From: Symsagittifera roscoffensis | Lineage: Eukaryota; Xenacoelomorpha; Acoela; Convolutidae | Direction: 5' to 3' | Length of the DNA: 64,000 bases | Assembly: GCF_963678635.1 (NCBI RefSeq) | Contig: NC_087062.1 | Span: 24,076,177 to 24,140,176 of the forward strand | Shown here: in pieces, positions 45,912-56,816 of the stretch | Position numbering within the stretch: position 1 is the stretch's first letter | Layout of the letters: the number at the start of each line of letters is the position of its first letter | Position numbers and translations under genes: made by a program | Notes under the pieces: generated by a model | Told to the model about the DNA's origin: nothing | Seen by the model: the letters and a program-made list of their open reading frames with translations, nothing else | The model's database searches: none

Positions 45912-46470
45912 TCATGGTCTCGGTAAAAATAACTCCAACTCTTCTTCGGGTAAAGTTCCCAAGAAGGGTACTCTGGCAGCGCCTTCTATCCTTCTTCTCC
46001 TTGGTGATTCCATGAGGAGTCTTTGTTCATTGTCTTTAGAATTTCCCGGAGAGCTAACCTCCGGCAAATTCCGGTTCATTTCCACAAAAGCCGACGGAGG
46101 TTCCAGTGTCGAAGTAACTTCGTTTGCTGGTTCAGTCGCTTCCAACGTATCCGCGTTGTTTTCAAAGTCACTGAGGAAATTGAAATCCAGGCTGGATACT
46201 CCTCCTGTCGATGCCTTGTCGTCTTTCTTCTCAACTTGATCGGTGTCCTGTTGCATAGGTTCCTCCGATCGACGGCTTCCTCCTTGCCCATCATCTCCTT
46301 CTGATGTATCTTTCGAATTTGAAGGTCCTTGCTTTTCAGTCTTGGCCCCTTCCGGAAATTTCGGTATGATTAGCCTGACGGCTGATAAATCTTCCTCCCC
46401 TCCATGGACTACTTTGATTTCCTCATAGCCGAAGGGTGCCAGGAAAGTTCTTGTCTGCAGCGTTCCTCCA
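45912..46470 (-). pseudogene. P2 segments e-f, unit 2 (element C)
   Basis: Begins at the UTR-coding junction at 46470. SLDFNFLSDFENNADTLEATEPANE runs on in frame into MESPRRRRIEG, showing that the two segments which are out of frame in B were one protein. Confidence 0.65.
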
Positions 46471-47337
46471 CTGCATTTTTGTACTTTCTGGTCAAATGTC
46501 CAATACTCCCCGGGCAACCCGGTCAATGTCCTCATTGAGTCTCGTAGCCTTCATCAAAATGGTACAGTATCATCGAACAGAATTTACAAATTGCATAAAG
46601 TCAATCTTATCCACGTCATATCGACTCACTGCAGAATATAAATGGCATCAAACTACACAACTATAACCTTCCAAATTTTTTTCACCAATCTGCACTTTTC
46701 GAGGATATGATCTAAGATAAAACATGTTTTCTGACTTCCAGTGTCAATGCCCTGATTTAAAACTTTTTCTCCTAGGTTTTAAAAAGTGTTAGGACAGTCT
46801 TGTCAACCCACAAACTAAAATTATCCCACTATGCTTCTTCCCTTCATAAATTTAGTTGTTAATGGGCCTGAATATTAAAACTAAGGAACTTGGTGGTTAG
46901 AAGGAACAATGAAATAATCTCCTTCCTCAAGAGATTACCCAAGCCTTTCATGTCACCACAAAGTGATCAGTTGTCCAAGTTGATTAAAAACAATCATGCA
47001 GGCTGGAATATTTTTTTATACTCCTCACTCAAGCCTTTCTATATAAATAGTAAGAGTCTTTAAAGCCACTAACTAAAATCAAAATGCAAATTTATAAATG
47101 CAACAAATTCTTCAATCTTCAAAACTCAACTAAATGTTTTCTTTTCAGTTTCAATTGCAAACTTAGTTGCTTTGTTCCTCTTTTGAGTTTTTTGTCACAT
47201 ACTAAACAATTCCGAGTTTTAACATCTTCTTCTTTCGTCGCTTCTTTGTTTCTTTCTTTGTTTGTGGTTTAGAAGTTCTAAAACTTCCAAATTCTTCTTA
47301 TTTTCTTTATTTTTGGTTCTTTATTTTCGGCCATTTG
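46471..47337 (-). other. Internal copy of the 3' UTR (unit 3, element C)
   Basis: Noncoding, nearly identical to 43966-44818 apart from a 12 bp indel near 46730. Confidence 0.65.
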
Positions 47338-47850
47338 TCAACGCTCCATCTCCTCCTCCTGCGACATTGACTCCGCACTTTCAGTCTCTGTGTCTTGCAA
47401 CACGTCGGTAGCTATTCTGACGCTGTTGGAAGCAGTCCTCCAACACTTCTGCTCTTCTACTCTTTGTTTACAACAAGGTAGAGGATCAATGTTAGGTTCT
47501 CTGTTTCGCCAGAAGCTGTTCTGGAGGCACAACGTCACGTTTCTCTCGAAGTCTTCCTTCAACATCTCTTCTTTCTCCCTTCCGTCACATTCACTTGTCC
47601 TAGAAGTTCTCTTCACTGCGGTGATTACTGTATTCCAATGAGTTACAAAAGCTCGCTTAAAAGCTCCTGCTCCAATGTCCAGCTGATACGATCCACTGGC
47701 GGGTTCATCAATCGATACAGTTTCCGACATTGTCAGTCGGTTATGTTCCATTGGGACCAGCTGTACTACGACGCTTCCCTTTCCGTGATTCATGGGAGAC
47801 GGTTTGAAGTCTTTAAGAGTACTCTCCTCACATTGGCTGAGTATCTCCAT
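47338..47850 (-). pseudogene. P2 C-terminus with in-frame deletion, unit 3 (element C)
   Basis: 170 residues, nearly the same as 44819-45331, including the SIDEPASG to SYQLD deletion join. It therefore predates the duplication of units 2 and 3. Confidence 0.65.
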
Positions 47851-47883
47851 TTCTAACGTCGCTCCAGTCAGAGTGCGGTCACT

Positions 47884-48545
47884 CTACTTAGTTTTGTAAC
47901 TGGCTGATTTTATTCCTGCCATGAGAATGGGTGGCATCATCGCTACGTCAGTCAACATCCTGTCTGTGCCAGGTAATCGATCATCACACTGTCCCAAGTC
48001 CACAGCTTCTTCGACGCGTTTTCTCTCAGCTGAGTTGAAGGCATTCATCGAGATTTCGGAATCCATTTTTGTCTTCCCCGTTTTCATCAATGTCACCTTG
48101 CTGCCCAGTTTCATTTTCAATTCATTAATTCTGTAAATCCCATTTTTGATCGCATCGTTCTTTTCCGGGTTCTTGACAGATATACCACTTCTCCTTTGTC
48201 TTCTTGTGGCGTCATCTTGATAGGAGAGTTTGCCTCACTTTCGTCAGTGGCCGAGTCGATCAACAACTCGCTCAATCTCCCTTCACACTCGTCGAGTTTG
48301 TCAAGGACTTTCCGCATTATTGGTCGGTTGAGAACTATTTTCAAAATAGACTGGGTTTCGTAGCTCTGAACTACTGCCCAGACCTCTTCCATGAAGGCCA
48401 CTCTGTCCATTCTGCATCCCGTCCTTTTGTCATGGTCTCTATGATGCACCTCCCACTCCTCTTTGGGCAACGTTCCCAAGAAAGGTACTCTGGCAGTGCC
48501 TTCTATCCTTCTTCTCCTTGGTGATTCCATTAAGAGTTGCAGCAT
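47884..48545 (-). pseudogene. P2 segments f-g, unit 3 (element C)
   Basis: Two frames (48545-48117 and 48120-47884) joined at a one-base deletion near 48140. Starts with MESPRRRRIEG and GTLPKEEWEVHHRDHD as in B. Confidence 0.6.
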
Positions 48546-48557
48546 TTTTAAAATTGT

Positions 48558-49559
48558 TCAGAGAGCTGCTCTCCGGCAAGTTCTGATTCGTTCCCATGAA
48601 GGCCGACGGAGGTTCCAGCGTGGAAGTTCCCTCGTCTGCAGGCTCAGTGGTTGCTTCGAACGAGTCCGTGCCGTTTTCAAAATCACTGAGGAAATTGAAG
48701 TCCAGGCTGGACATCCCTCCTGTCGAAGCCTTATCGTCTTCTTTCTCGGCCTTCCTGAATTTGAGGGCCCTTTCTCTTCACTCCTTGCCCCATCAGGAAT
48801 TTTCGGTATAATTAGTCTGCCAGCGGACTGATCTTCCTCCTCTCCATGAACTACTTTGATCTCTTGGTGTCCGAAGGGTGCTAGCGTGGTTCTAGTCTGT
48901 AGGGTTCCTCCTACCGTTAAACCTGGTTTTACACTCGTTGAGATTAGGGAGGCTTCTGGTAAGTCAGCCTTGCCTCTCATAATCATAGGCGCTAGACCCA
49001 GTTTCGCCCATTCCTCGTCAAACCTCCCAGGCTTCGGAGTCGCGGCATTGCTCAGTCGTCTCCTCGTTGCTTCATCAGTGTAATTAAACTGCGTATACTG
49101 CAGCACTGCAACGTTTCTGCCAATGAAACACGGATCCATCATTTCAGAGAATTTCGCCATTCTCATTTCATTAGTCTCAAAGGCTCCCATCCTAAGGAAT
49201 TGCACTGCGGAGACTGCTCCGAGCAGCATCCTTCTTATCAGAGGGAATTCAGGGATTTCCTCCGGCAGTTTCTTGTAATCACCCCAGCCTTTCGTCTCTT
49301 CTCTCATCTTATGGTACGCGGTCATTAGACGAGGAATTCTCGTGATCTCGCCGTTCGTTTTATCATGCGGTCTTAAGTTCCAGAGCTTTGGGAAAACCTC
49401 GATGTGTCCTCTATCCACTTCTCCCATATGATTACGGAAGTGATCTTCAAAGTTAACGACCGTCATCTCTGGCTCCGATATCTTTGCAAACAATAGGTCT
49501 TCGCTCATGAGCTCTCGCAGTACATGCTGCTCACACCAATTCAGCGCACTTCTGTCCAC
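48558..49559 (-). pseudogene. P2 segments e-f (element C)
   Basis: Matches B 34230-35300: SALNWCEQHVLREL, FPKLWNLRPHDKTN, GWGDYKKLPEE (Trp where B has TAG), DPCFIGRNVAVLQY, LQTRTTLAPFG. The last 60 residues are out of frame. The true continuation is at 48439-48714 (LDFNFLSDFENGTD). Confidence 0.6.
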
Positions 49560-50059
49560 TGCTGATATGAGTTCAGGTGCAGCACCGAGCTCCTGTATGC
49601 TTCCACCTTAACATCAGGGAACGCAAACGTGACTGCAGGTCCATTTATGACTATCTCGAACTCCGTGGCTCCTCTGATCAATGCTAAGGGATCGGTCCTC
49701 ATAGCTAAGCTCAGATCAGTTAGTGGGGGCATGCCCCCAACATGACGTCGCACGTCTTCCTCTCTCTGAATCGTTTCGTCCTCTCCTGTTCCAAAGCGAT
49801 TCTGCTGCAGGAGGTACTGGATAAGAGTATGTCGCAAATCTCTTATCTTATTCCAGGAATCCTTGGATCGCTTCACATCGAATTTCCTCGCGTTCTCTTT
49901 CATCTGCTCCGGATAGCGTGTCAAATTCATCAATCCTCCCAAGTTTCCATGCCTTATCGCGATCAACGTTAGCAGTAACTCAACGCTCGATACTTCTACG
50001 ACTACTTGGAGGAATTCTTTTATCAGATATCGAAAAAGTGAAGGGTCTATTTTCGCCAA
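49541..50059 (-). pseudogene. P2 segment e (element C)
   Basis: 172 residues collinear with B 33640-34230 (YLIKEFLQVVVEVSSVELL, RHGNLGGLMNLTRYPEQM, MPPLTDLSLAMRTDP, ALIRGATEF). About 90 bp are missing relative to B near 49980. A frameshift leads into the following segment. Confidence 0.6.
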
Positions 50060-50071
50060 GAAGGACGCGGT

Positions 50072-50719
50072 TCATCCGGCTCCTAGCCCTTCCAACATGC
50101 TGTCAGTCCGGTCAAAGCTTTCTTCTCCCTTCACATTCTGTGTCCAGAAAGCTTCCAGGGTCACTTGGCACACTTTGTTCACGAACTCGGCTGATTTCTT
50201 CGCAGCATTCTCGGCCAGGTTTATTTCTTTCACTAAGTAGGCATGGATTTTCCTGATCATCACTGGGCCTCGCTTGAAAGCATCCGCGCCCAATGCTGCT
50301 ATCCGAGGTGTCAAGTGCAGCCACTTGTTATCCTCTGGTTTCGTTCTCAAAACCATCGCTTCCAAGTGAGCTCTGGTCTCCTTGGAGTTCTTCCTTCTCT
50401 CTCCTTCCTTTTCCATTCCTCGGAACCATAAATCGTTTGACATCGCCACGATCACTCTATGGTCATCGTCAAATCCTGGCTTCAATTTGAGCTGTCGGCT
50501 GAATTTGGACAGTTCCAACCCCAGTACCTCGTCTAACACTAGCATGTGTAGTGAATGGTCTTTAAATCCTCGCATCGCATTTGAGATGTCAGACCACACC
50601 GCAGGTAATTCAGCCCTGAGTGGCCTTAGATTCTCTATCGCTATTCCGCGATTTGGGGCAGATATGATCACGTCATATTTCCTTTCCTTCCGAGAGCAAA
50701 GCCACCATCGCATATACAA
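50072..50719 (-). CDS. P2 segment d (element C)
   Basis: 215 residues matching B 32990-33620 at about 75-80 percent: APNRGIAIENLRPLRAELPAVW, GLELSKFSRQLKLKPGFDDDH, NDLWFRGME. Ends at a TGA after EGLGAG. No domain recognised. Confidence 0.6.
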   Translation of the reverse strand: MYMRWWLCSRKERKYDVIISAPNRGIAIENLRPLRAELPAVWSDISNAMRGFKDHSLHMLVLDEVLGLELSKFSRQLKLKPGFDDDHRVIVAMSNDLWFRGMEKEGERRKNSKETRAHLEAMVLRTKPEDNKWLHLTPRIAALGADAFKRGPVMIRKIHAYLVKEINLAENAAKKSAEFVNKVCQVTLEAFWTQNVKGEESFDRTDSMLEGLGAG

Positions 50720-51180
50720 ACTTTAGTCCATCCTGGAGCTGTGCATATCCCGGAGACAGTGCAAACACGGCTCTCGGTGTTATCTTGGTGAAGGCACCTT
50801 CTTTCAGGGTGTCCACTACTTCACCCATTGACTCGAGGATATCCTTTATAGCTGGCCACACAGCGTCTTCGGCTGTCGTAGGCTCTCTGAGTCTGTTCAG
50901 TAAACCCCTACTGTGTAGATGGTCGTTCATGCCAGCAAATACAATTGTGATTGGGTTCATTTCTGTCTGTCATTGTACCCCGATTGCCATCGACAGAGAC
51001 TGCATTAGATCCAGGTCGACCGCTGCCAACATTATAACATCAGGCCAAAACAGAGACTTGGAGTTATACACGAAGTCTGAGCTCGCGACAACCATGATCT
51101 TTGCCTTCCTCATTTCTGCTTTGTCATACGCAGCAAAGATGGTCTCATCTTTCTTGATCGCCTTCAATCCATCGTATCTC
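50673..51180 (-). pseudogene. P2 segment c, second SGNH-like block (element C)
   Basis: Two frames: 51167-50970 with KIMVVASSDFVY and 50960-50673 with PITIVFAGMNDHLHSRG and VFALSPGYA. GMND keeps the block III pattern. The SPGYA strand missing from B is present here. A stop near 50962 divides them. Confidence 0.5.
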
Positions 51181-51314
51181 TAAACATCACCTTCCTGATT
51201 CACTTGTTTCGGGTACGCTCTTACGTGACCTGGGGGTGCTTTTATCTGTCTAAACATTTTCACGTGTTGTCCTATTGGTGCCCTCGTCGTCAAGAATCTT
51301 CCGGGTCTTTTTTC

Positions 51315-52259
51315 TCAATTTCCTTCATGGTGATTCAGTTTCTTATCTTGCAATGGTCTTGCATTTATTGGACCCATTGTATTGTTTGACAATGGGTCCT
51401 CTAAGTCGGCAAACCTCAAGGCGCTCGTGGAGCTGACGTTTATGCCAGCTGCTATCAGCCAGTCCACGCCTGTTTTTGAATACAGTAAATTGACGGACAA
51501 TCTCGCTCCATTCAACATCCTCATGGCATCCGCTGCAAATCTCACTGCCTGAAGATTCAAACTCATCGGGTCTTCTTTGTACACATGCCAGGGAGAAGGT
51601 ATGGGCCTCGACCACATCAAAGAGCTCCTGTCTGGACATCGCTCCTCTCGTCTGGTACCCGTAGTCTCTGATCTCGTTTCTGATCTCGAGGTGCTGGTCG
51701 TCTCCACAGTCGGATTGACAGGTCCTAATCTTCGTCTTGGATGGACGGTTCTTCTTTTTGGCGCTTCCCCCAATCGATCTTGTACATCTGTCCTTTGCCC
51801 TGGCTCGCTAGAGCTTTGCGGCGTGTAGGTCGTCACGGCTGGGACCGTTTCCAAACGTGTTTCCAAGCTTGGGGGCACAAAGGTTGAAATTGCCGGCTCA
51901 TTCGTGGTTTCTTCCTTCTTCAGCACTCCCGTGTCAAAGAGCTCGACCTCCATCTCGTCCAGTCGCTCTTGAAAGACTCTGTTCAACCAGGCTTGTCCTT
52001 CAAGGCTATCAGAATGGATTCCATCGGTGGTTAATCTGGTCTGATCCATAGCTCTCAGCTGATGTTCAATATCCATAAGGATCATCCGTCCAGCATTCCG
52101 ACTCGCCAAGTTCCTTATTATATTGTTCCACCTGATGACTCCTTCATTATGTCTTCTTCCTGTCGCTGTCAACGTTTTCGTGCTCATGGGCACGGTGCAG
52201 ACGGTCAGTACCGCGCAATTGAATTTATGCCAGAGAGTAGTAAATAGGCACACCATCAT
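51315..52259 (-). CDS. P2 SGNH C-terminal half and linker (element C)
   Basis: 314 residues. Starts just after block III: CAVLTVCTVPM, then MILMDIEHQLRAM and TDGIHSDS (block V Asp and His present). Then the Arg/Ser-rich linker and RADLE-type region ending in GPINARPLQD. It continues the SGNH domain of 52952-52275 after a frameshift at about 52265. Confidence 0.7.
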   Translation of the reverse strand: MMVCLFTTLWHKFNCAVLTVCTVPMSTKTLTATGRRHNEGVIRWNNIIRNLASRNAGRMILMDIEHQLRAMDQTRLTTDGIHSDSLEGQAWLNRVFQERLDEMEVELFDTGVLKKEETTNEPAISTFVPPSLETRLETVPAVTTYTPQSSSEPGQRTDVQDRLGEAPKRRTVHPRRRLGPVNPTVETTSTSRSETRSETTGTRREERCPDRSSLMWSRPIPSPWHVYKEDPMSLNLQAVRFAADAMRMLNGARLSVNLLYSKTGVDWLIAAGINVSSTSALRFADLEDPLSNNTMGPINARPLQDKKLNHHEGN

Positions 52260-52274
52260 CGACTCCTATAGTGC

Positions 52275-52952
52275 CTACTCCTCATCTGGGCCTCTTGATA
52301 CATTATTCGTCCCTATTAGGATCATTATGTTAGGGATCCTCCCTGGATTCATCAGCTCCTCCATCCGAAATAGCTGAACTATCGTTGCACCTCCAAAGGC
52401 CATCACCGTAGTGATCCAGGAGGTCCTCAAATTCTGGAGCACTCTGACTAAGCTGTCACTCAGTATCAGATGTGATGTCCCAAGTGGCGGTTGCTGCAGG
52501 TTTACTGCTGGGCTCCAAGTGGATCGATTGAAGCAGACTCGCGAAGTAGTGTCCGGAACTCCCGTGAAGCTATACTTCAACTGGTTGTTCTTCTGCACGT
52601 CAATCACTCGGGACACTTTCTTCATCCGTACTTCTCGGATCTTTCTGTCTGGAACCTGAGAGCTCTTTGTCGGTAAAGTTGTATCAATAACTTCCGTTCT
52701 CGTCATCATCTCTTGGGAGAGTTGTACTCTGCCCGTGTCATCTATCGTTCCATAGGGTGCAGCCACCCCGGAATCTGGCGCATTCCCATTAGCGACCCAT
52801 CGTCCAGCTGTTTTTATCAATTTTTGCACCGTTTGCTCCACGACTGGGTCACCTAGGGTGTCACTCGGGTCCGAGATTGTCACTCGACCAGTCGTGACTG
52901 TGAGTCGCGTCTCCATCGTTTGACTCAACTCGCGGGGCGTCAAAAGTTCCAT
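52275..52952 (-). CDS. P2 SGNH N-terminal half (element C)
   Basis: 225 residues with the SGNH lead-in and block II AFGGATIVQL and block III IGTNNVSRG. Block I reads ILSDSLVRVL, so the Gly before the nucleophile is replaced by Ser, whereas B has GDS. Breaks at a stop after GPDEE. Confidence 0.7.
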   Translation of the reverse strand: MELLTPRELSQTMETRLTVTTGRVTISDPSDTLGDPVVEQTVQKLIKTAGRWVANGNAPDSGVAAPYGTIDDTGRVQLSQEMMTRTEVIDTTLPTKSSQVPDRKIREVRMKKVSRVIDVQKNNQLKYSFTGVPDTTSRVCFNRSTWSPAVNLQQPPLGTSHLILSDSLVRVLQNLRTSWITTVMAFGGATIVQLFRMEELMNPGRIPNIMILIGTNNVSRGPDEE

Positions 52953-53671
52953 CGAATATTCCTTGTAGGTATCACTTTTTCTACGGCTGTCGTCAATGCC
53001 AGCCGCTCCGATCGCTCTTTGTACTCTCGCCTCAAGCGCTCTATTTCTTCACCCTGTTTCTTGTTACAATCTTCAAACAGTTTCTTCCACATGTCTCTAT
53101 CTTCTTCTGCACTGAGCATTGTCTTGGTCATTTCGTCCAGCTCCCTTCTGGACTTTTCCAGTGTTTCTATCGTTCCGTTAAGATTTTGCATGGTTTCGTT
53201 CGTCTGAACCTCCTCTTCTACTCTCGCCCTCTTTGGTGGCACAGCTGCTCTCAATTGTGAACTAGACGAGGCAGCCTTGCTGTTCATTTGCTGATGCATC
53301 CTCCTCAATCCAGGCCTAGGCTTGGTGGGCAAAGGCATCTCACCTGGTTGGTAGGTCCTCGAACTTCCCAATCCCGGGTCATTCGCCAAGTCACTTCCTG
53401 AGAGAGACCCGTTTCTCCGCCTCATCACTCTCATGTTCGGGCGTTCTAGCACTGCACTTTCTCCATATGCTGCCATCAATAAGACTTCCGTGGAGCGGTC
53501 CCCACGGTTATCATGCCTCAAGATGTTTATTAAGGCGACCAGCAAAATGACTACCTCTGGGTCCTCCAGAGCGAAATCTCGATCCATCAGCCGACGATAG
53601 ATTGCATCTATCATCGGTCCTACTTACGCCTCTGCGAGGTCCATGAACTCGTTCAAATCAAAGTTGTCCAT
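52940..53671 (-). pseudogene. P2 segment a, N-terminal domain and coiled coil (element C)
   Basis: The ATG at 53671 opens MDNFDLNEFMDLAEA, then a TAA replaces the Tyr of B, then an intact 224-residue frame from 53614. Conserved N-terminal domain (STEVLLMAAYG) and coiled coil (ETLEKSRRELDEMTK). A frameshift separates it from the SGNH lead-in. Confidence 0.65.
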
Positions 53672-54061
53672 GTTCTTTCAGATTCGATTCAATTATCGGT
53701 TTGATGAATTGAAATTAAGTGAGTGATTAAATGATCAATCGGGATCTAGAAAAGAGTCACGAATATCACATTTGTCAGTTTTACGCTAATTTTATATTAA
53801 GATTTATTTAAAACAATCAGATAAAAAGATTTTGATCCTAAAAATATTAAAATCAGTTTGTTGCTAAACGTTTGGAATTCGACCTAAGAATGGACAGTCC
53901 AAATTTTGGAACTATTCCTAAGATCGTCATTCGGTTATTCATGGTCGCTAATCCCTTCTTACCCAGGGTCTTAATAACACATAACATAACATAACACTTA
54001 CAACACACATTTATTATGACGCCTTCCTGCATGCAACCTAAACTCAGCCTATACTTAAATA
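53672..54061 (-). other. Noncoding spacer between macro domain and P2 (element C)
   Basis: Aligns with the B spacer over about 300 bp. It keeps the splice-acceptor-like TCTTTTCTAG (AG at 53748-53747 on the minus strand) and the GGACTGTCC and GGTCGAATTCC blocks. Confidence 0.6.
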
Positions 54062-54490
54062 TTATTTCTTGTGTAAGTAAACTTGTATATTAGTATCAGA
54101 GAAGATTACGTGTATCAGTGCATACAGCTCCAGTGGATGTACTCGTCTTCTGTTCGGATCGTACACTGGAAGCGAGAGTTCCTTCACTTCCCTTTCCACA
54201 AGGAAGTCTCTCAATCTCGTCAAGGACAAAACTAGGTTTTCCGGGTCCACGTGCCGCTTCTCCGTCGCCCACGTCACCAAGAATCATAAGTACTTTCCGG
54301 TATCTGTGACGCCGCCGGAGGCAAAGCTGCTACGCCTGGTCTTTGCTTCCAAAGGAATTCTTTGTTTTTGTATTCTCTCTTATAATCCGCTGCTAACGCT
54401 GTCTTAAAACTCATGTCTGCCGTGATCGCTATCGCACATGTTCTATGTGTGTGTATAAAATTGCTATCTGTCAATGTTATGCTACTTGAG
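54062..54490 (-). pseudogene. Macro domain, truncated (element C)
   Basis: Two overlapping frames (54507-54274 and 54280-54062) hold CAIAITADMSF, DYKREY, AALPPAASQIPE, LVLSLTRLRDFLV, LSLPVYDPNRRR and NIQVYLHKK. A frameshift falls after PES. The N-terminal strand is cut by the junction with D. Confidence 0.65.
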
Positions 54491-54494
54491 TATT

Positions 54495-54981
54495 CTAGAG
54501 CCAGCATGTGAGGTAAGCGAGAAAGGCACCAGAGAGAAGAATGATGGCAACGAGAACGTGAGATTGGATAACAACGAAAAGATAGAAGTAGATTCGGACG
54601 AAGGGTCCTTCGCCGAGGAAGATTGGAATGATCTCAAGCAAAACGAGGTACCAAAAAGGACGGAACGAGACTTACAGAAAGAGACCACAAGATGTACACG
54701 TAAGAAAAAAGGCATGAGAAACAACAGGAATGGTGATGACTTCCTGATTGACAAGATACAGCCTGACGAGATAGGAGAAAAAAAAGTGAACGTGGGTGCA
54801 CTGGTAGCCGATGAGGAATAGCAGACCAAAAAATACAGTGAGCACTCCTTGCAAAAAGATCACACCATGCCAGAAAGAGAATTAGACCTAGAACGAAGCG
54901 AAATTGAAAGAAGGGAAAACACAAATCTGATGATCCTGGAGTGGATGCATAACCTTGAAGCGGACGGGAAGGAAGAATAAA
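54495..54981 (+). pseudogene. Integrase acidic tail (element D)
   Basis: Begins within the tail (ACEVSEKGTREKND) and is collinear with A 8560-8080. A TAG at 54819 replaces a Trp codon and a TAA follows at 54979, but the frame itself is kept through to the pre-macro region. This shows that tail and macro domain belong to one reading frame. Confidence 0.65.
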
Positions 54982-55747
54982 GCATCCAACAAGTCGACGT
55001 ATCTGCGAAGAAACATGTGAAATCGGATAACCCGTTGTTCGGTTTGGCAGCCACTGATCGGTCACTGGAAATTCCACCGGATAACTTGAGCCACGTACCA
55101 TCGACGGGGACGTCGATAAATATTTTTGTCCGGGGAGTGAAGGTAGGACTTACCAACACCAAAAATTTAATGATACAGAAGCTCAGAGAAGTGAGAGAGA
55201 TCAACGGCCCGAAGATGAACCAGGAGAGGGCGAACCTACCATTGGAAGAAATTTCAAGACGAAGTTTGAGATTCCAAGTGAATATTCGGAAAACATCCTG
55301 ATCACAGACAGTGACTTCATCCTGTCAGACAAGACCAGCGCGATCTGCATAACAGCGGACATGAGCTTCAAGACCAGACTGGATGCTGACTTCAAAAGAG
55401 AATACCAGAATGTGGAGTTTCTATTCAGGCAGAGACCAGGGTTTGGGGGAATGGCAGCACTCCCTCTTTCAGTTTCACAAGTTCCCGGTAAATACCTGTG
55501 CTTCTTGGTAGCGAGAGTCAGTGAGAGAAACGTGATAGATCCCGAGCATGTGGTATTAGCACTAACAAGGTTGAGAGATTTCCTGGTCGAAAGAGGGATA
55601 CGCGAGGTTTCAATACCGGTCTAAGATCCGAACAGAGGCAGATTGAACCCTAGGGAACCATACGCTATCCTACACGTGGTCTTTGTGGAAACGGAAATAA
55701 TGGTACACCTACACAAGAAGTATTACTTGAATATCGCCTGCGCTTGA
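54982..55747 (+). pseudogene. Macro domain with lead-in (element D)
   Basis: Lead-in SIQQVDVSAKKHVKSDNPLFG and FVRGVKVGLTNTKN, then a frameshift near 55250, then the macro domain: CITADMSFKTRL (from A-like context), DFKREYQNVEF, GFGGMAALP, KYLCFLVARV, LALTRLRDFLV, and a TAA in place of the Tyr of YDPNRG at 55622. The end matches KKYYLNI. Same altered phosphate loop as A. Confidence 0.65.
55100..55152 (+). promoter_or_regulatory. Conserved hairpin, T-run and purine tract (element D)
   Basis: ATCGAC/GTCGAT stem at 55100-55117 around GGGGAC, then ATATTTTTGTCC and GGGGAGTGAAGGTAGGA, almost the same as in A and B. Confidence 0.55.
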
Positions 55748-56099
55748 GACGTGAGGGTCTTGGGTCAGTGGAACGTCGAAACTGAATCATTTGAATGGAG
55801 TTGTTAGGATAATATTTTAAAGGTATTAATGGGGGAAGTCTAGGTTAGACACGAGTGAGAATATCTTGGTTTAAAACTGAATTCTATTTTCAGAAAGATT
55901 TGGAAATTGAATTGACCACTAAACCACAGTTGGTCGAACGGGAGGAAGAAAAAACATTAAATAGTTCTTCATTGATTGTGCTAGAGGAAAATATTTCATG
56001 AGTATTAATCTGCGAAAGGTATTTCTTGATTTTCGTTAGGTAAGGTACTTCTTGAGTTTGGTTGTTCGTGAGACTACGTGCGATAAAGAAAAGCAGCAA
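55748..56099 (+). other. Noncoding spacer between macro domain and P2 (element D)
   Basis: AT-rich, no coding frame. TTCTATTTTCAG at 55882-55893 is a strong 3' splice-acceptor-like sequence, about 205 bp before the P2 ATG at 56100. Confidence 0.55.
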
Positions 56100-56770
56100 T
56101 GGCAGATCGAGTCTGGAAATATGTGGCAGCGGCGTTCAGAAGACCCGAACTCGACGAGTTATACAAGCGCTTGAGAGACCTCGACTACACGCAAGTGGAC
56201 GAGAGGCTCGCGGTTATGCTCAATGCCATCCTGCATCTGCGCAAGGGAGTCAGCGACTGAATTCTTGCTGATGGTGGGTTACACCTCGGATTGAATCTCG
56301 AATCAGGAGCAGACCAGATGGCTATCCTGGAACGTGGACGGTGGCGTGAGAGGATTAGATTTTGCGAGGAATCCTGGCTTGAGTAACACCACGAAGTATG
56401 GTGCGGGAGAATTTCCCCTTCCGACCAGACCACCAGCAGGAGCAGGCACCCAATCCACAAGCAAACCACTATCGATGTTCCGGTCACAAAAATCAGAAGA
56501 GTCATATCCTGATCTCAGCAGCATGAAGAGAGAGTTGGAAAGGGCCCACAGGGAACGGGACAAGGCCAACCTGGATAGGGACCAAGCGGTTCTCGATAGG
56601 GATCAAGCCAAGCTTGATCGCGACCAGGCAATAATTGAGTGGGACAAGGCGATTCTTTACCGGGATCTGCTGATGGCAGAACGGGAGCATGAACAGAGGC
56701 TACAAGAAAGTGTAGCAAACTAAGATCAAATAAAGTCAGAAATAGAACGGCTACAAAAGAGGCAGTAAGC
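56100..56770 (+). pseudogene. P2 segment a, N-terminal domain and coiled coil (element D)
   Basis: Starts MADRVWKYVAAAFRRPELDELYKRL-like at the ATG shared with A, frameshifts near 56255 into the frame with FLLMVGYTSD, then 56334-56723 carries NPGLSNTTKYGAGEFPLP and a coiled coil with the 7-residue repeat LDRDQAV/LDRDQAK. A TAA follows ESVAN. Confidence 0.6.
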
Positions 56771-56816
56771 GGTCACGAGTGGTAAGGAGAATAAAAGGAC
56801 GCCAACTGAGCAAGTA

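Larger units (their letters stand above)
43966..48913 (-). repeat. Tandem duplication of the P2 3' end plus UTR, about 2.5 kb units
   Basis: Units 43966-46470 and 46471-48913 are near-identical. Together with 41.6-43.97 kb they form three consecutive copies running from P2 segment e to within the 3' UTR. Both joins show the same fusion, UTR ending AAAATGCAG to coding starting GGAGGAACG, at 43965 and 46470. Confidence 0.8.
40729..54490 (-). mobile_element. Element C: family 1 retroelement, 5' truncated, 3' end triplicated
   Basis: On the minus strand: macro domain (truncated at about 54490), spacer, P2, 3' UTR and 3' LTR, about 80 percent identical to B at the nucleotide level by eye. Leader, Gag and most of Pol are absent. 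A 2.5 kb 3' unit is present three times in tandem. Confidence 0.82.
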
